A DNA stretch of 64,000 nucleotides from an uncultured Bacilli bacterium (GTDB taxonomy: Bacteria; Bacillota_I; Bacilli_A; RFN20; CAG-449), in contig CANRPC010000008.1 in assembly GCA_947632435.1 (NCBI GenBank), positions 1-64,000 of the forward strand, in the 5' to 3' direction. This document shows, piece after piece, positions 44,793-52,717 of this stretch (its first letter is position 1; each line of letters starts with the position of its first letter). The position numbers were made by a program, and so were the translations under genes. The notes beneath the pieces were generated by a model. It did not search any database. It worked only from the letters and a program-made list of their open reading frames with translations, and had not been told where the DNA came from.

Positions 44793-45919
44793 TCGTTTGC
44801 CTTTTTAATTTTATTAATAGCAGTCTGCATTGAAAAAGTATTTTTATAGCCCAAAAAGAAGACATCACCAGTAGGAGAATCTATTTTTCTTCCAACTCTA
44901 CCTGATATTTGAATTAAACTTGCTGAATCATAAATCTTATGATCTGCATGATAAACTATAACTTGTAAATCTTTAACAGTCACCCCTCTTTCTAAAATGG
45001 AAGTTGTCACTAAATAATCATATTTTTTTTGTTTAAAATCATTAATTATATTTTCTCGATCTTCTTTTTTTGAATGTACAACATTACCTTTTTTAAAAAA
45101 CCATTTTAAAATAGAAAATAATTTTTCACTTTCCTCGATGGTTGGAGTAAAAATAAAACATTGTTTATTTTCTTTTTTGTAAGTATATAATTTTTTAATG
45201 ACAAAAAATAAATTTGAGATGATAGAAATTTTGATTTTGGGAATTGGCAAATCGACATTATGATATCTTCTTAATAATTCTAAATAGATACCATTGTTAT
45301 TTATCACTTCCAAAATTTTTTCTTCTTTTGGAGTTGCTGACATTAAAACATAAGTGCCTTTAATGGCTTTATAAAAGAAATGTTTTAAAACATCATTTCC
45401 TTCATAAGGGAAAGCATCTATTTCATCGAAAATTAGATAATCAAAATAATTTTCATAACGATATAATTGATGAGTTGTAAGTAAAATAATATCGCCTTCA
45501 AGCTTTTCAGTATGTCGATTATAAAGTGCAGTAACTTGGCTATTTAAAAAAGCTTTTTCAAAACGAGGTAATAAATCAATTACTACATCTTTTCTTGGAA
45601 TGACAAATCCTACAGTTTTATTTTCTTTTAAAGCATCTAAAATACTTTCAAAAACAATTTCTGTTTTACCTGCACCTGTTACAGCATAAAGGAAAACATT
45701 TTTTTTATTTTTTCTTGCTTTTACTAATTGATTAGAAATTTTTTCTTGTTCTTTACTTAAAGGATAATCTAAGTGAAGAGTTATATTTTTATTAATTAAT
45801 TTTTTTTGAGCTTTCTTTCCATTAAATGTTAAACATTTTCGACAATAATAAGAATTGTTAAAAAAAGAAAAGTATTCTTGATTGTTATTTCCACATCTAA
45901 GACAAACCATTTTTTTCAC
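44777..45919 (-). CDS. comFA: ComFA-like DEAD-box DNA helicase
   Basis: A 380-residue helicase, shorter than B. subtilis ComFA (about 460). A Cys4 zinc finger lies at the N-terminus (CLRCGNNN...YYCRKC, about 5-35). Then come Walker A YAVTGAGKTE, the DEAD-like FDEIDAFPY, SATPKEE as motif III, and motifs V and VI TSILERGVTV and QISGRVGRK. In competent cells this ATPase helps pull in single-stranded DNA. It is followed by comFC in the same operon. A TATTAT box and GAGGTGAA precede the ATG. PriA-like helicases are excluded by length and by the neighbouring comFC. Confidence 0.9.
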   Translation of the reverse strand: MKKMVCLRCGNNNQEYFSFFNNSYYCRKCLTFNGKKAQKKLINKNITLHLDYPLSKEQEKISNQLVKARKNKKNVFLYAVTGAGKTEIVFESILDALKENKTVGFVIPRKDVVIDLLPRFEKAFLNSQVTALYNRHTEKLEGDIILLTTHQLYRYENYFDYLIFDEIDAFPYEGNDVLKHFFYKAIKGTYVLMSATPKEEKILEVINNNGIYLELLRRYHNVDLPIPKIKISIISNLFFVIKKLYTYKKENKQCFIFTPTIEESEKLFSILKWFFKKGNVVHSKKEDRENIINDFKQKKYDYLVTTSILERGVTVKDLQVIVYHADHKIYDSASLIQISGRVGRKIDSPTGDVFFLGYKNTFSMQTAINKIKKANEWQIA

Positions 45920-45980
45920 CTCAATAATACTATTCTTAATTTTTTAAATTTATTAAAAAAAATTTAATGTTTTATTATCC

Positions 45981-46190
45981 TTATTCTATCATATTTTTCA
46001 TTATCATTTTTATAGTTCTAATGGACTTTCTAGTCAACTTAGCAATTTCTTCTTGTTTTACTGATTCGCTATTTTTATTAATATTAATGATTGTTAGTTC
46101 TTCTAAAAAGTATTTACTATTATTTAAAACATTTTTACTATCTTCATTCTTAAAATCTATATGCGTATATCGATTTTTAAGCTCAAGCAT
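45981..46190 (-). CDS. Possible small helix-turn-helix protein
   Basis: A 69-codon frame starting MLELKNRYTHIDF and ending with KQEEIAKLTRKSIRTIKMIM, a stretch patterned like a helix-turn-helix (Q-EE-IAK-...-S-RTI). Composition is similar to real genes here, while the overlapping frame on the other strand is Ile/Phe/Leu-biased and looks like noise. A TATAAT (46215-46210 on the minus strand) lies 20 bases upstream and an 8-bp dyad around it could be an operator, but the ribosome site is weak (AAAGAA). It may be a small regulator or a gene remnant. Confidence 0.35.
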   Translation of the reverse strand: MLELKNRYTHIDFKNEDSKNVLNNSKYFLEELTIININKNSESVKQEEIAKLTRKSIRTIKMIMKNMIE

Positions 46191-46223
46191 CACATTCTTT
46201 ATAAATATTATTATATAACTAAA

Positions 46224-46254
46224 AGTGCAAAATTTGCTCTTTGGCGTTTGCACT
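46224..46254. repeat. Inverted repeat, operator-like
   Basis: AGTGCAAA (46224-46231) and TTTGCACT (46247-46254) are exact complements separated by 15 bases. They lie just upstream of the -10 box of the small helix-turn-helix frame on the minus strand, in the place expected for an operator. Confidence 0.45.
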
Positions 46255-46436
46255 AATGATGTCATAAAAATCTTTTTATTATGTTATTAATTACTCATTT
46301 TTAACACTTTATGAGCAAAATCTTTTTATTATGACAGACTAAAGTCATTTTATATAAACTGAATTTACTTTGTCATTTATGATCTAAAATTAACTATTGA
46401 TTTTTACAATTTACTTAATTAAAATATAAACAAGGT

Positions 46437-46533
46437 TTATATAGCAGACCCTTTGCATTTAATGTAATAAAGACAGGTGAGTAGAATTAGCACTCACACG
46501 GAAGTAAAGGCTATATCTTTCACTTCCTTTTTT
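46437..46533 (+). ncRNA. Structured small RNA candidate with riboswitch-like folding
   Basis: A promoter TTTACA (46403-46408), 16 bases, TATAAA (46425-46430) points to a start near 46437. Four helices can be drawn. P1 is ATATAGC (46439-46445) with GCTATAT (46510-46516), extended after a five-base bulge by CTTT (46451-46454) with AAAG (46506-46509). P2 is GTGAGT/ACTCAC near 46478-46497. A terminator, GGAAGT-AAAG (46500-46509) with CTTT-ACTTCC (46517-46527), is followed by T7. The P1 3' strand is the terminator stem and loop, so the two folds are exclusive, as in riboswitches. The GC is higher than in the flanks. No plus-strand gene follows before the convergent spoIIQ, so a free-standing regulatory RNA is possible. 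No known family was recognised. Confidence 0.6.
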
Positions 46534-46593
46534 TATTTCTTAATATTTATTGAATAATACTTAGCTTACAAATAAAATTTAATGATTAAAAAG

Positions 46594-46626
46594 CAAAAAA
46601 TGTGGATGATAAAATCAACCACATAT
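46594..46626 (-). terminator. spoIIQ terminator
   Basis: On the minus strand ATGTGG-T-TGA pairs with TCA-T-CCACAT around TTTTA and runs into T6. It lies 40 bases after the spoIIQ stop and faces the plus-strand small RNA terminator. Confidence 0.8.
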
Positions 46627-46665
46627 CTTTTATAATTTTATAACCTGAAAAGTAATCAATATTTG

Positions 46666-47367
46666 TTAAATTTCTTGTACGGAATTTGAATAAGCAGTTT
46701 CAGGGTTTATATGTTTTCCATCTTTTAAGATTTCAAAATGTAAACTTGATTTAAAATCGCTTGTGTATAAAGATGTACCTGATGTAGCAATTACTTGCCC
46801 TTGCTTAACTTCATCGCCTTTATTGAATTTGATATTTTCTAAAGAGGCATAATATAATTTAACACCTGATTTGTGTTCAATAACAACGATATTTCCATAC
46901 ATAGGATCATTCATTTTTTCTAATACTTGGCCAGATAAAGAAGCGACAACATTAAATGTTTCATCTTTTTCATTAACATAGTCAACGCCTAAACTTTTAA
47001 TATAATTTTGCGTTCCTGGAACTTTAATAATTGACATTTTTCTTTTTTCAATAGGATCCTCAGCGTTGTAAAAGAAATGCTTTGCTGTTTGATTTCCTTC
47101 ATATGGTCTTATAAATTCTTCAAGCATGACATCAACCTCAGGGGTAGTAGGTGATGTTACATGATTAGAACTAGTAGTTTGATTTCCATTACTTGTTGGA
47201 TTTGATGTACTAGTATTTAAATTATTAGAACTCATAATAGATGAGGATCCTTCGTTATTAGATAAAACAACAGCACTTGTAAAGATAACTACTGCACCTA
47301 AGCTTAATGCTAAACCTGCCTTTGCTTCACTGCTCCATGAAGCGATACTTTTAAATGGATTTTTCAT
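46666..47367 (-). CDS. spoIIQ: SpoIIQ-like degenerate LytM (M23) protein
   Basis: A 233-residue single-pass membrane protein: cytosolic 16 residues, helix at about 17-36, a Ser/Asn/Thr-rich linker (37-78) and a LytM domain (about 110-228). The fold is clear from VVASLSGQVLEKMNDPMYGN, VIEHKSGVKLYYASL and the closing SSLHFEILKDGKHINPETAY. Both zinc motifs are broken: HxxxD reads SLGVD (about 115-119) and HxH reads SLH (208-210), so it should not cut peptidoglycan. In B. subtilis the forespore protein SpoIIQ, also degenerate, pairs with SpoIIIAH across the septum. The sigma-F-type promoter and neighbours support that role here. An ordinary M23 peptidase is excluded by the lost ligands. Confidence 0.82.
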   Translation of the reverse strand: MKNPFKSIASWSSEAKAGLALSLGAVVIFTSAVVLSNNEGSSSIMSSNNLNTSTSNPTSNGNQTTSSNHVTSPTTPEVDVMLEEFIRPYEGNQTAKHFFYNAEDPIEKRKMSIIKVPGTQNYIKSLGVDYVNEKDETFNVVASLSGQVLEKMNDPMYGNIVVIEHKSGVKLYYASLENIKFNKGDEVKQGQVIATSGTSLYTSDFKSSLHFEILKDGKHINPETAYSNSVQEI

Positions 47368-47386
47368 TTTATTTCACCTCACTAGT

Positions 47387-47415
47387 AATTTTTCCCAGAA
47401 GTGAAATTTTTATAC
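47387..47415 (-). promoter_or_regulatory. Sigma-F-type promoter of spoIIQ
   Basis: On the minus strand GTATA (47415-47411) is followed after 14 bases by GGGAAAAATT (47396-47387), matching the sigma-F form GYATA...GGNRANANTW at all defined positions. It sits about 20 bases before the ATG at 47367, with AGGTGA as ribosome site. B. subtilis spoIIQ is also sigma-F-dependent. Confidence 0.7.
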
Positions 47416-47432
47416 ATTATTAAAAAAATATT

Positions 47433-47876
47433 TTAATTTTTATTTTCATAGTCCTTAATTATTTGAACTCGTTTTTCATGTCTACCTTTTAAAAAGTCAG
47501 TATTTAAAAAGATATCAACATATTTTAAAGCTTCTTCTTTAGAGACAAATTTTGCTCCTAAAGCCATCATGTTGCAATCATTATGTTCTCTAATTAAAGA
47601 AGCAGTTTCTAAATTGTAGATAAGGCCACATCTTATTCCTTTTACTTTATTAGCGCTTATTGTAACTCCTTCTCCTGTTGTACAAATTACAATGCCATAG
47701 TCACATTCTTTATTAGCTACTTTTGTAGCGCATAAAAGAGCAAATTCGCTATAATTACAAGAAGTTAAAGAATAAGTACCGACATCACATATTTCATAAT
47801 TATTTTTTAATAAGTGATTTTTTATTTCTTCTTTTAAAAGATATCCTCCATGATCACTAGCTAAAGCAATTTTCAT
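47433..47876 (-). CDS. rpiB: Ribose-5-phosphate isomerase B
   Basis: Interconverts ribose 5-phosphate and ribulose 5-phosphate in the pentose phosphate pathway; the product can feed Prs. The 147 residues match the family. ASDHGGYLLKEEI lies at 6-18 and the active-site loop is VICTTGEGVTISANKVKGIR, with the catalytic Cys in place where most relatives have CGTGIG. His in REHNDCNMMALG is also conserved. It follows tsaC directly (one base gap) as last gene of the prfA operon. Some family members act on allose phosphate, but the pentose role is the default. Confidence 0.93.
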   Translation of the reverse strand: MKIALASDHGGYLLKEEIKNHLLKNNYEICDVGTYSLTSCNYSEFALLCATKVANKECDYGIVICTTGEGVTISANKVKGIRCGLIYNLETASLIREHNDCNMMALGAKFVSKEEALKYVDIFLNTDFLKGRHEKRVQIIKDYENKN

Positions 47877-47877
47877 T

Positions 47878-48492
47878 TTAATCCTCCCAAACTTTTAAAA
47901 TTTCCGCGAAAGGAATTTTTCCTTGACGTATTAATTTAATTTCATCATCAATCATTAACACAATTGTGGAAGCCACATTTGAATTTTGATAACCTTTATA
48001 TTCTACGATTGCTTTTATTTTACCATTAAATTTATTTTTTATACTTTCATAATCATTTAAAGGTTTTTCATTTGATTCATTAACGCTTGTTACAAGTAAA
48101 GGTTTATTAACTTTTTGAATTAAAGAGGTTACTTTATTTAAACCACTTACTCTTATACCAATAGTAAGTGAATTTAAATGCACCCAAGAATAAGTTTTAT
48201 CTTTTACTTTTAAAATTAAAGTTAATTCACCAGGTAAAAAAGTATCTATTACTCTTTTTATTTTAGAATTTATTTCTGCGAATTGTTCTATTTGTTCTTT
48301 AGAACTTAACATTAAAGTAAAAGGTTTTTCAGGTGGTCTTTTTTTTAATAAGACTAATTTATCATAAGCTAGTTTATTATCATAGATACAACCAACTCCA
48401 TAAATTGTATCTGTAGGAAAAGAAACTAATTCTCCATCTTTAATAATCTGAATTAATTTTTCATCATCAAAATTTAATTTTAAACTATCCAT
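47878..48492 (-). CDS. tsaC: L-threonylcarbamoyladenylate synthase
   Basis: Makes threonylcarbamoyl-AMP from Thr, bicarbonate and ATP for t6A37 modification of ANN-reading tRNAs. About 204 residues from the ATG at 48492, which follows AGGTGA by six bases; a GTG three codons upstream overlaps the prmC stop. The YrdC fold shows LVSFPTDTIYGVGC and VSGLNKVTSLIQKVNKPLLV then TSVNESNEKP. It lacks the C-terminal Sua5 domain, so it is the short TsaC type, although YwlC/Sua5 occupies this place in Bacillus. Neighbours prmC and prfA match B. subtilis gene order. Confidence 0.92.
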   Translation of the reverse strand: MDSLKLNFDDEKLIQIIKDGELVSFPTDTIYGVGCIYDNKLAYDKLVLLKKRPPEKPFTLMLSSKEQIEQFAEINSKIKRVIDTFLPGELTLILKVKDKTYSWVHLNSLTIGIRVSGLNKVTSLIQKVNKPLLVTSVNESNEKPLNDYESIKNKFNGKIKAIVEYKGYQNSNVASTIVLMIDDEIKLIRQGKIPFAEILKVWED

Positions 48493-48497
48493 ATTTA

Positions 48498-49325
48498 TCA
48501 CCTATTCCAATATATAATTAAAAATCTTGTAAATCCATTAATATCTTTTTGAAATTCGTAATTAGTTTTTGCAAGATATTTTTTTAATAAAACTTTAAGA
48601 CCTTCTTCTCTTTCAGGTGCTATTTCTAAAGCAATAATTGCATTATCTAATAAATATAAAGAAGCATCTTTAATAATTTTTTCATAAATTTCTAAACCAT
48701 CATTTTTTGCATATAAAGCTAAATGAGGCTCATTTTGCTTTACGCGATAATCAACATATTCTCCTTCTTTAATATAAGGAGGATTAGCAATAATTAAATT
48801 AAATTTACCTTTTATATTTTGATAAACATCAGATAAAATTAATTCACTTTTTAAATTAAATTTATTTTTGTTTTTATTAGCAACTTCAAGGGCTAAAAAG
48901 GAAATATCACTTCCTACACCATAAAATTTTACTCCCTTTTTTTTAAAAAACATTTCTAAAGAAAAAATTATTGCTCCTGAACCTGTACCAATATCTAAAA
49001 CGGAAATTTCTTGATAGTTTTTAAAGATATTTTCTACTTTTAAAACTAGTTCTTCAGTTTCATAACGAGGAATTAAAACATTTTTATTAAGAAAAAATTT
49101 ATGCTTTAAAAAATAGCCATAACCTAATAAATATTGAATAGGAATATTTTTTAATTGATCCCAATAAAAAAAGAATTTTTTTTCATCTATTTCTTTTTCA
49201 TAATTAAAACAAAATTCTTCTTGTTTTATAGAAAAAATATCTTCAATTAACCAAATAATATCTTCTTTAGTTCGAATATCATTTTGATTTAAAGGGGGAT
49301 GAAAAATTAATTCTTTTAATTTCAT
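48498..49325 (-). CDS. prmC: Release factor glutamine methyltransferase
   Basis: Methylates the Gln of the GGQ motif in RF1 and RF2 using S-adenosylmethionine. The 275 residues have an N-terminal helical domain and a Rossmann methyltransferase: VLDIGTGSGAIIFSL (about 111-125) and the catalytic NPPY in LIIANPPYIKEGEYV. The start overlaps the prfA stop by four bases (ATGA), so it is coupled to one of its substrates. Both substrates, RF1 and RF2, are encoded in this window. Confidence 0.95.
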   Translation of the reverse strand: MKLKELIFHPPLNQNDIRTKEDIIWLIEDIFSIKQEEFCFNYEKEIDEKKFFFYWDQLKNIPIQYLLGYGYFLKHKFFLNKNVLIPRYETEELVLKVENIFKNYQEISVLDIGTGSGAIIFSLEMFFKKKGVKFYGVGSDISFLALEVANKNKNKFNLKSELILSDVYQNIKGKFNLIIANPPYIKEGEYVDYRVKQNEPHLALYAKNDGLEIYEKIIKDASLYLLDNAIIALEIAPEREEGLKVLLKKYLAKTNYEFQKDINGFTRFLIIYWNR

Positions 49326-50407
49326 TTATTATCTTCCGAGGCTAATTTATCTTGTTGATCAGCATTAATTAAAGCATCGAGAATTTCATCAAGTTCGCCT
49401 TCAATAACACGATCAAGTTTTTGAATAGTAAAGCCAATTCTATGATCGGTAACTCTATTTTGAGGGTAATTGTATGTTCTTATTTTTTCAGATCTTTCTC
49501 CTGTACCGACTTTCAATCTTCTTTCGTTTCCAATTTTTTCATTTTGTTCTGCTTCTTTAGCAGCTAGAATTCTTGCTCTTAATAAATTCATTGCAATTTC
49601 TCTATTTTGAATTTGACTTCGTTCTACTTGACATGCGACGACAATACCTGTAGGAATATGAGTTATTCTTACCGCGGATTCAGTTTTATTAACATTTTGA
49701 CCGCCTGCCCCAGAAGATCGATAAGTATCTATTTGTAAATCAGCAGGATTAATTTCTACATCGACAGCTTCAGCTTCAGGCATTACTAAAACAGTCGCAG
49801 TTGAAGTATGAATTCTTCCAGAAGCTTCGGTTTTTGGTACTCGTTGTACTCGATGAGCACCAGATTCAAATTTTAAACGTGAATAAACTCCTTTACCTTT
49901 AATCATAAATGAAATATAAGCAAAACCACCCATTTCTGAAGGGTTTTCATCCACGATTTGAATTTTCCAATTCATCGTTTCAGCATAACGAGTATACATT
50001 CTAAATAAATCACCAGCGAAGATATTAGCTTCATCTCCTCCAGCCGCGCCTCGAATTTCCACGATGACATTTTTTTCATCATTTGGATCTTTTGGTACAA
50101 GCATCAATTTTATTTTTTGATAAAGTTCTTCTTTTTTAATACTTAATTCATGGATTGTTTCTTTAGCAAATAAAGCAATTTCTTCATCTTCATCATGTTG
50201 CATTAAATTAGCATCATCTAAATCGGAAAGAATTTTTTTATATTTTCCATATTCGAAAACAGGATCTTCTAAACTAGCTCTTTCTTTGTTTAATGATGTT
50301 AATTTTGCTACATCAGAAGCTGTTTTTTCATCACAAAGCATTTCATCAATATCTTTTAATCTTTTTTCCATCGCTTCTAAACGATCTATCATTTTATCTT
50401 GAGCCAT
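49322..50407 (-). CDS. prfA: Peptide chain release factor 1
   Basis: Reads UAA and UAG. The 361 residues match RF1; the codon-recognition tripeptide is PKT (191-193, PxT type) and the catalytic GGQ at 235-237 in SSGAGGQNVNKTESAVR. It lacks the frameshift of prfB. It starts the operon prfA-prmC-tsaC-rpiB; ribosome site AAAAGGGGATTAG. In B. subtilis the same genes are together, with spoIIR after prmC, which is absent here. Confidence 0.96.
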   Translation of the reverse strand: MAQDKMIDRLEAMEKRLKDIDEMLCDEKTASDVAKLTSLNKERASLEDPVFEYGKYKKILSDLDDANLMQHDEDEEIALFAKETIHELSIKKEELYQKIKLMLVPKDPNDEKNVIVEIRGAAGGDEANIFAGDLFRMYTRYAETMNWKIQIVDENPSEMGGFAYISFMIKGKGVYSRLKFESGAHRVQRVPKTEASGRIHTSTATVLVMPEAEAVDVEINPADLQIDTYRSSGAGGQNVNKTESAVRITHIPTGIVVACQVERSQIQNREIAMNLLRARILAAKEAEQNEKIGNERRLKVGTGERSEKIRTYNYPQNRVTDHRIGFTIQKLDRVIEGELDEILDALINADQQDKLASEDNK

Positions 50408-50476
50408 ATCTAATCCCCTTTTAAATCCTAAAATATCATAACAAAATAAATAATACTATACAAAATTTTCTTTAAT

Positions 50477-51481
50477 TTATGAAAAAAATGTTATCTTTGT
50501 TTTATAGCAATATGAAGCAGATAAAAATTTACCAAATATATAACGATTTGAAGCTGATTCATTCATCGTATAAAGATAATCATCTAAGATTATAATTTCT
50601 TCTGACATTGGAGGAATTTTCCTTTTTTTAATTAAAGAGAGTGAATCAAAAGCATATAAAGGTAATTTTTTATTTAAAGCAACGACATAATTTATTTTTA
50701 TTAAATTTGCTTTAGAATAACTTGAAATATAAGAAAAATTTAAACCATAAGAAGTAGAAAGATAAAATATCCCTTTATCATAAGCCATGCCTTGAACTAA
50801 ATCAGGAATAGAATAAGCACAATCTGGTTCATCAAGATAAAAAGAAGCATCCTCTTTTAAAGGAAAACTTAAAGCTAAAGCTTGATTATAAGAATCATCT
50901 AAAGTAACAAATTTATGTGACTTTAAAGTCGGATATTCTTTTTCTTTAAAAAATTCACCGACAATTAAATTTTTTTCATTGATGAAAACAAAAGCAGGAT
51001 TTAAATAATCATCATTACTATATTTTAATGAAAAACTTTTTAAAGCATTAATTTTGGCTTTATGTTTTGCTTCAATAATTTCTTGATAAGAAAAAATATA
51101 TAAATTTGCAGTATTTCCTCCTGCTATATATACATAATCTTTGTATATAGTTATGCCTCCTGAATGAATTTTTAAAGGAATATCATTTTCATAAAGTTTT
51201 ATTTGTTTAGTAATTTTATAATGCGAATTAACTAAATATAAAAGGGCATTGTTATTTGTTTGATAACCAGATACAAAAAAGTTTTCGCTTATAGGATCAT
51301 AATCTAAACCTTGCCCTACAAAATTATCATTAATGCCAGGTATTTTAAATGCTTTTAAAGAATTATTATAATAGTCATTAACTGAAAGCATAAAATAAGA
51401 TCTAAAGCTAAAGATTATTACACAAATTCCAATAAAAATGGTAATAATTATGGTTATTATTTTTTTGATTTTTATTTTCAT
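50477..51481 (-). CDS. Hypothetical membrane-anchored protein, possible beta-propeller
   Basis: A 334-residue protein: one N-terminal helix (about 8-33) and an extracellular remainder. Repeated beta-like segments with the pattern GLDYDPISENFFVSGY, then SGGITIYKDYVYIAGG, VFINEKNLIVGEF, GMAYDKGIFYLSTSYG and EIIILDDYLYTMNES suggest a five- or six-bladed propeller, as in NHL/YncE proteins. No catalytic residues are evident. It follows tilS by four bases in the same direction, so it may share the spoIIE-tilS transcript. Function unknown. Confidence 0.7.
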   Translation of the reverse strand: MKIKIKKIITIIITIFIGICVIIFSFRSYFMLSVNDYYNNSLKAFKIPGINDNFVGQGLDYDPISENFFVSGYQTNNNALLYLVNSHYKITKQIKLYENDIPLKIHSGGITIYKDYVYIAGGNTANLYIFSYQEIIEAKHKAKINALKSFSLKYSNDDYLNPAFVFINEKNLIVGEFFKEKEYPTLKSHKFVTLDDSYNQALALSFPLKEDASFYLDEPDCAYSIPDLVQGMAYDKGIFYLSTSYGLNFSYISSYSKANLIKINYVVALNKKLPLYAFDSLSLIKKRKIPPMSEEIIILDDYLYTMNESASNRYIFGKFLSASYCYKTKITFFS

Positions 51482-51485
51482 AATT

Positions 51486-52688
51486 TTATTTCACTTTCAA
51501 TTTAAAAATTAAAGAATTATCTTTTTTTATGCAATTTGTTCTTGGAAAAAAAATTATTTTTCCTTCTTTATTATAAATACATGGCCAAATATCTCTTAAT
51601 TTTAAAGGAATTTTTTCATCGATATATAATCTATTTATTTTCTTTTTTATTTTCCCGATTAACACATATTCATCTTTTTGAGGATGTTTGATTTTTAAAG
51701 GATAAGAATCTTCTTTAATAAAAAAGGTTTCAGGATAATTTTTTAAATCAAAATAAAATAGATCATTATCGATAATATATGGTTTATTTAAATTAATTTC
51801 ATAAGTTATTTTATGTAAGCTTACTAATTCAAAATAACCATAATTACAATAAATAAAATAATTTTTAATTTTATATTGATTATGATTATTAGCTTTGATA
51901 AAGAGAATTATATTATTTATTTCTTTACCAGAAATTAAAAGATTATTTTGTTTTAATAATTTATATATAAGGCGTTTTTGCACACATTCTTCCAAATTTA
52001 AAAAGTCTTTAATATAATATTTATCTTGTTTTAAAAAATCATTTATTATCTTATCTTCTTGTTGAAGTTTACTATTTAAATCATTTATTTCTTTTAAATA
52101 TAAAGCTATTTCTTGATTAGTTAATTTTTCTACGATGGTATGTCTTATAATATTTCGTGAATAGTTATTTTTTAAATTAGATTCATCAATTGAATAAGGT
52201 ACATTATTTTCTTTACAATATAACAGTAATTCTTTTTTTTTAAAATTAAGTAGAGGGCGAAAAATAGCAACATTTTTATATGAAGATATTTCTTTTAAAG
52301 AATAAAAATCATAAATTCCTCCACGTTTTTTTTGGAAGATGTAGGTTTCTAATAAATCATCTAAATGATGAGCTACGACTACACCATCAAAAAGATGTTC
52401 TTTAGTTAATTTGACAAAAAAATCATATCTTTTTCTTCTAGCCCAAGCTTGGAAATTGCCAATGTTATCTTCTTTAAAAAGAGATAAAGAATAAAAATCA
52501 ATATTTCTTTCCAAAGCATAATTTCTTACCATTTCTTCTTCATCATCACTTACTTTTCTTTTATGATAATTAACTAAAGCGACCGCGAAATTAAAATGTT
52601 CTTGATAAAGCATATTGAAAAGCGCCATAGAATCAGGCCCACCAGAACAGGCTAATAAATAGGTTTTATTCTTTTCTAACTGCAACAT
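51486..52688 (-). CDS. tilS: tRNA(Ile)-lysidine synthase
   Basis: Adds lysine to C34 of the AUA-reading tRNA-Ile, essential for decoding AUA, a very common codon in such an AT-rich genome. The 400 residues start with the PP-loop LACSGGPDSMAL (SGGPDS at 15-20), then VVAHHLDDLLETYIFQKKRGG as tRNA-contact region, and the C-terminal TilS domain with LKIKHPQKDEYVLIG and LRDIWPCIYNKEG. It lies 29 bases after spoIIE as in B. subtilis (spoIIE...tilS). hprT and ftsH, which usually follow, are absent. Confidence 0.93.
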   Translation of the reverse strand: MLQLEKNKTYLLACSGGPDSMALFNMLYQEHFNFAVALVNYHKRKVSDDEEEMVRNYALERNIDFYSLSLFKEDNIGNFQAWARRKRYDFFVKLTKEHLFDGVVVAHHLDDLLETYIFQKKRGGIYDFYSLKEISSYKNVAIFRPLLNFKKKELLLYCKENNVPYSIDESNLKNNYSRNIIRHTIVEKLTNQEIALYLKEINDLNSKLQQEDKIINDFLKQDKYYIKDFLNLEECVQKRLIYKLLKQNNLLISGKEINNIILFIKANNHNQYKIKNYFIYCNYGYFELVSLHKITYEINLNKPYIIDNDLFYFDLKNYPETFFIKEDSYPLKIKHPQKDEYVLIGKIKKKINRLYIDEKIPLKLRDIWPCIYNKEGKIIFFPRTNCIKKDNSLIFKLKVK

Positions 52689-52717
52689 ATGATTACCTCG
52701 ACTTTATTTTACATACC

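Larger units (their letters stand above)
45920..46665. other. Gap between comFA and spoIIQ
   Basis: Apart from the doubtful small frame, the stretch has no protein gene. It contains the dyad AGTGCAAA/TTTGCACT (46224-46254), a repeated 17-mer at 46267-46283 and 46317-46333 (AAAATCTTTTTATTATG), the structured RNA with promoter (46403-46533) and the spoIIQ terminator at 46594-46626. Confidence 0.6.

Noticed and set aside
45967-46218. Plus-strand frame in the comFA-spoIIQ gap
   Set aside because: It is a run of Ile, Phe, Leu and Ser with no ribosome site, as expected by chance in AT-rich DNA, and the minus-strand frame has more protein-like composition.
45981-46265. Longer form of the small HTH frame starting at 46265
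   Set aside because: The additional 25 codons pass through the dyad and the promoter-like box, and no ribosome site precedes that ATG.
46439-46527. Similarity of the structured RNA to TPP or SRP RNA
   Set aside because: Short matches such as ACCCTTTG or CGGAAG occur, but the conserved cores (TPP CUGAGA and the SRP GGAAGGAAGCAGC loop) are missing and the folding differs.
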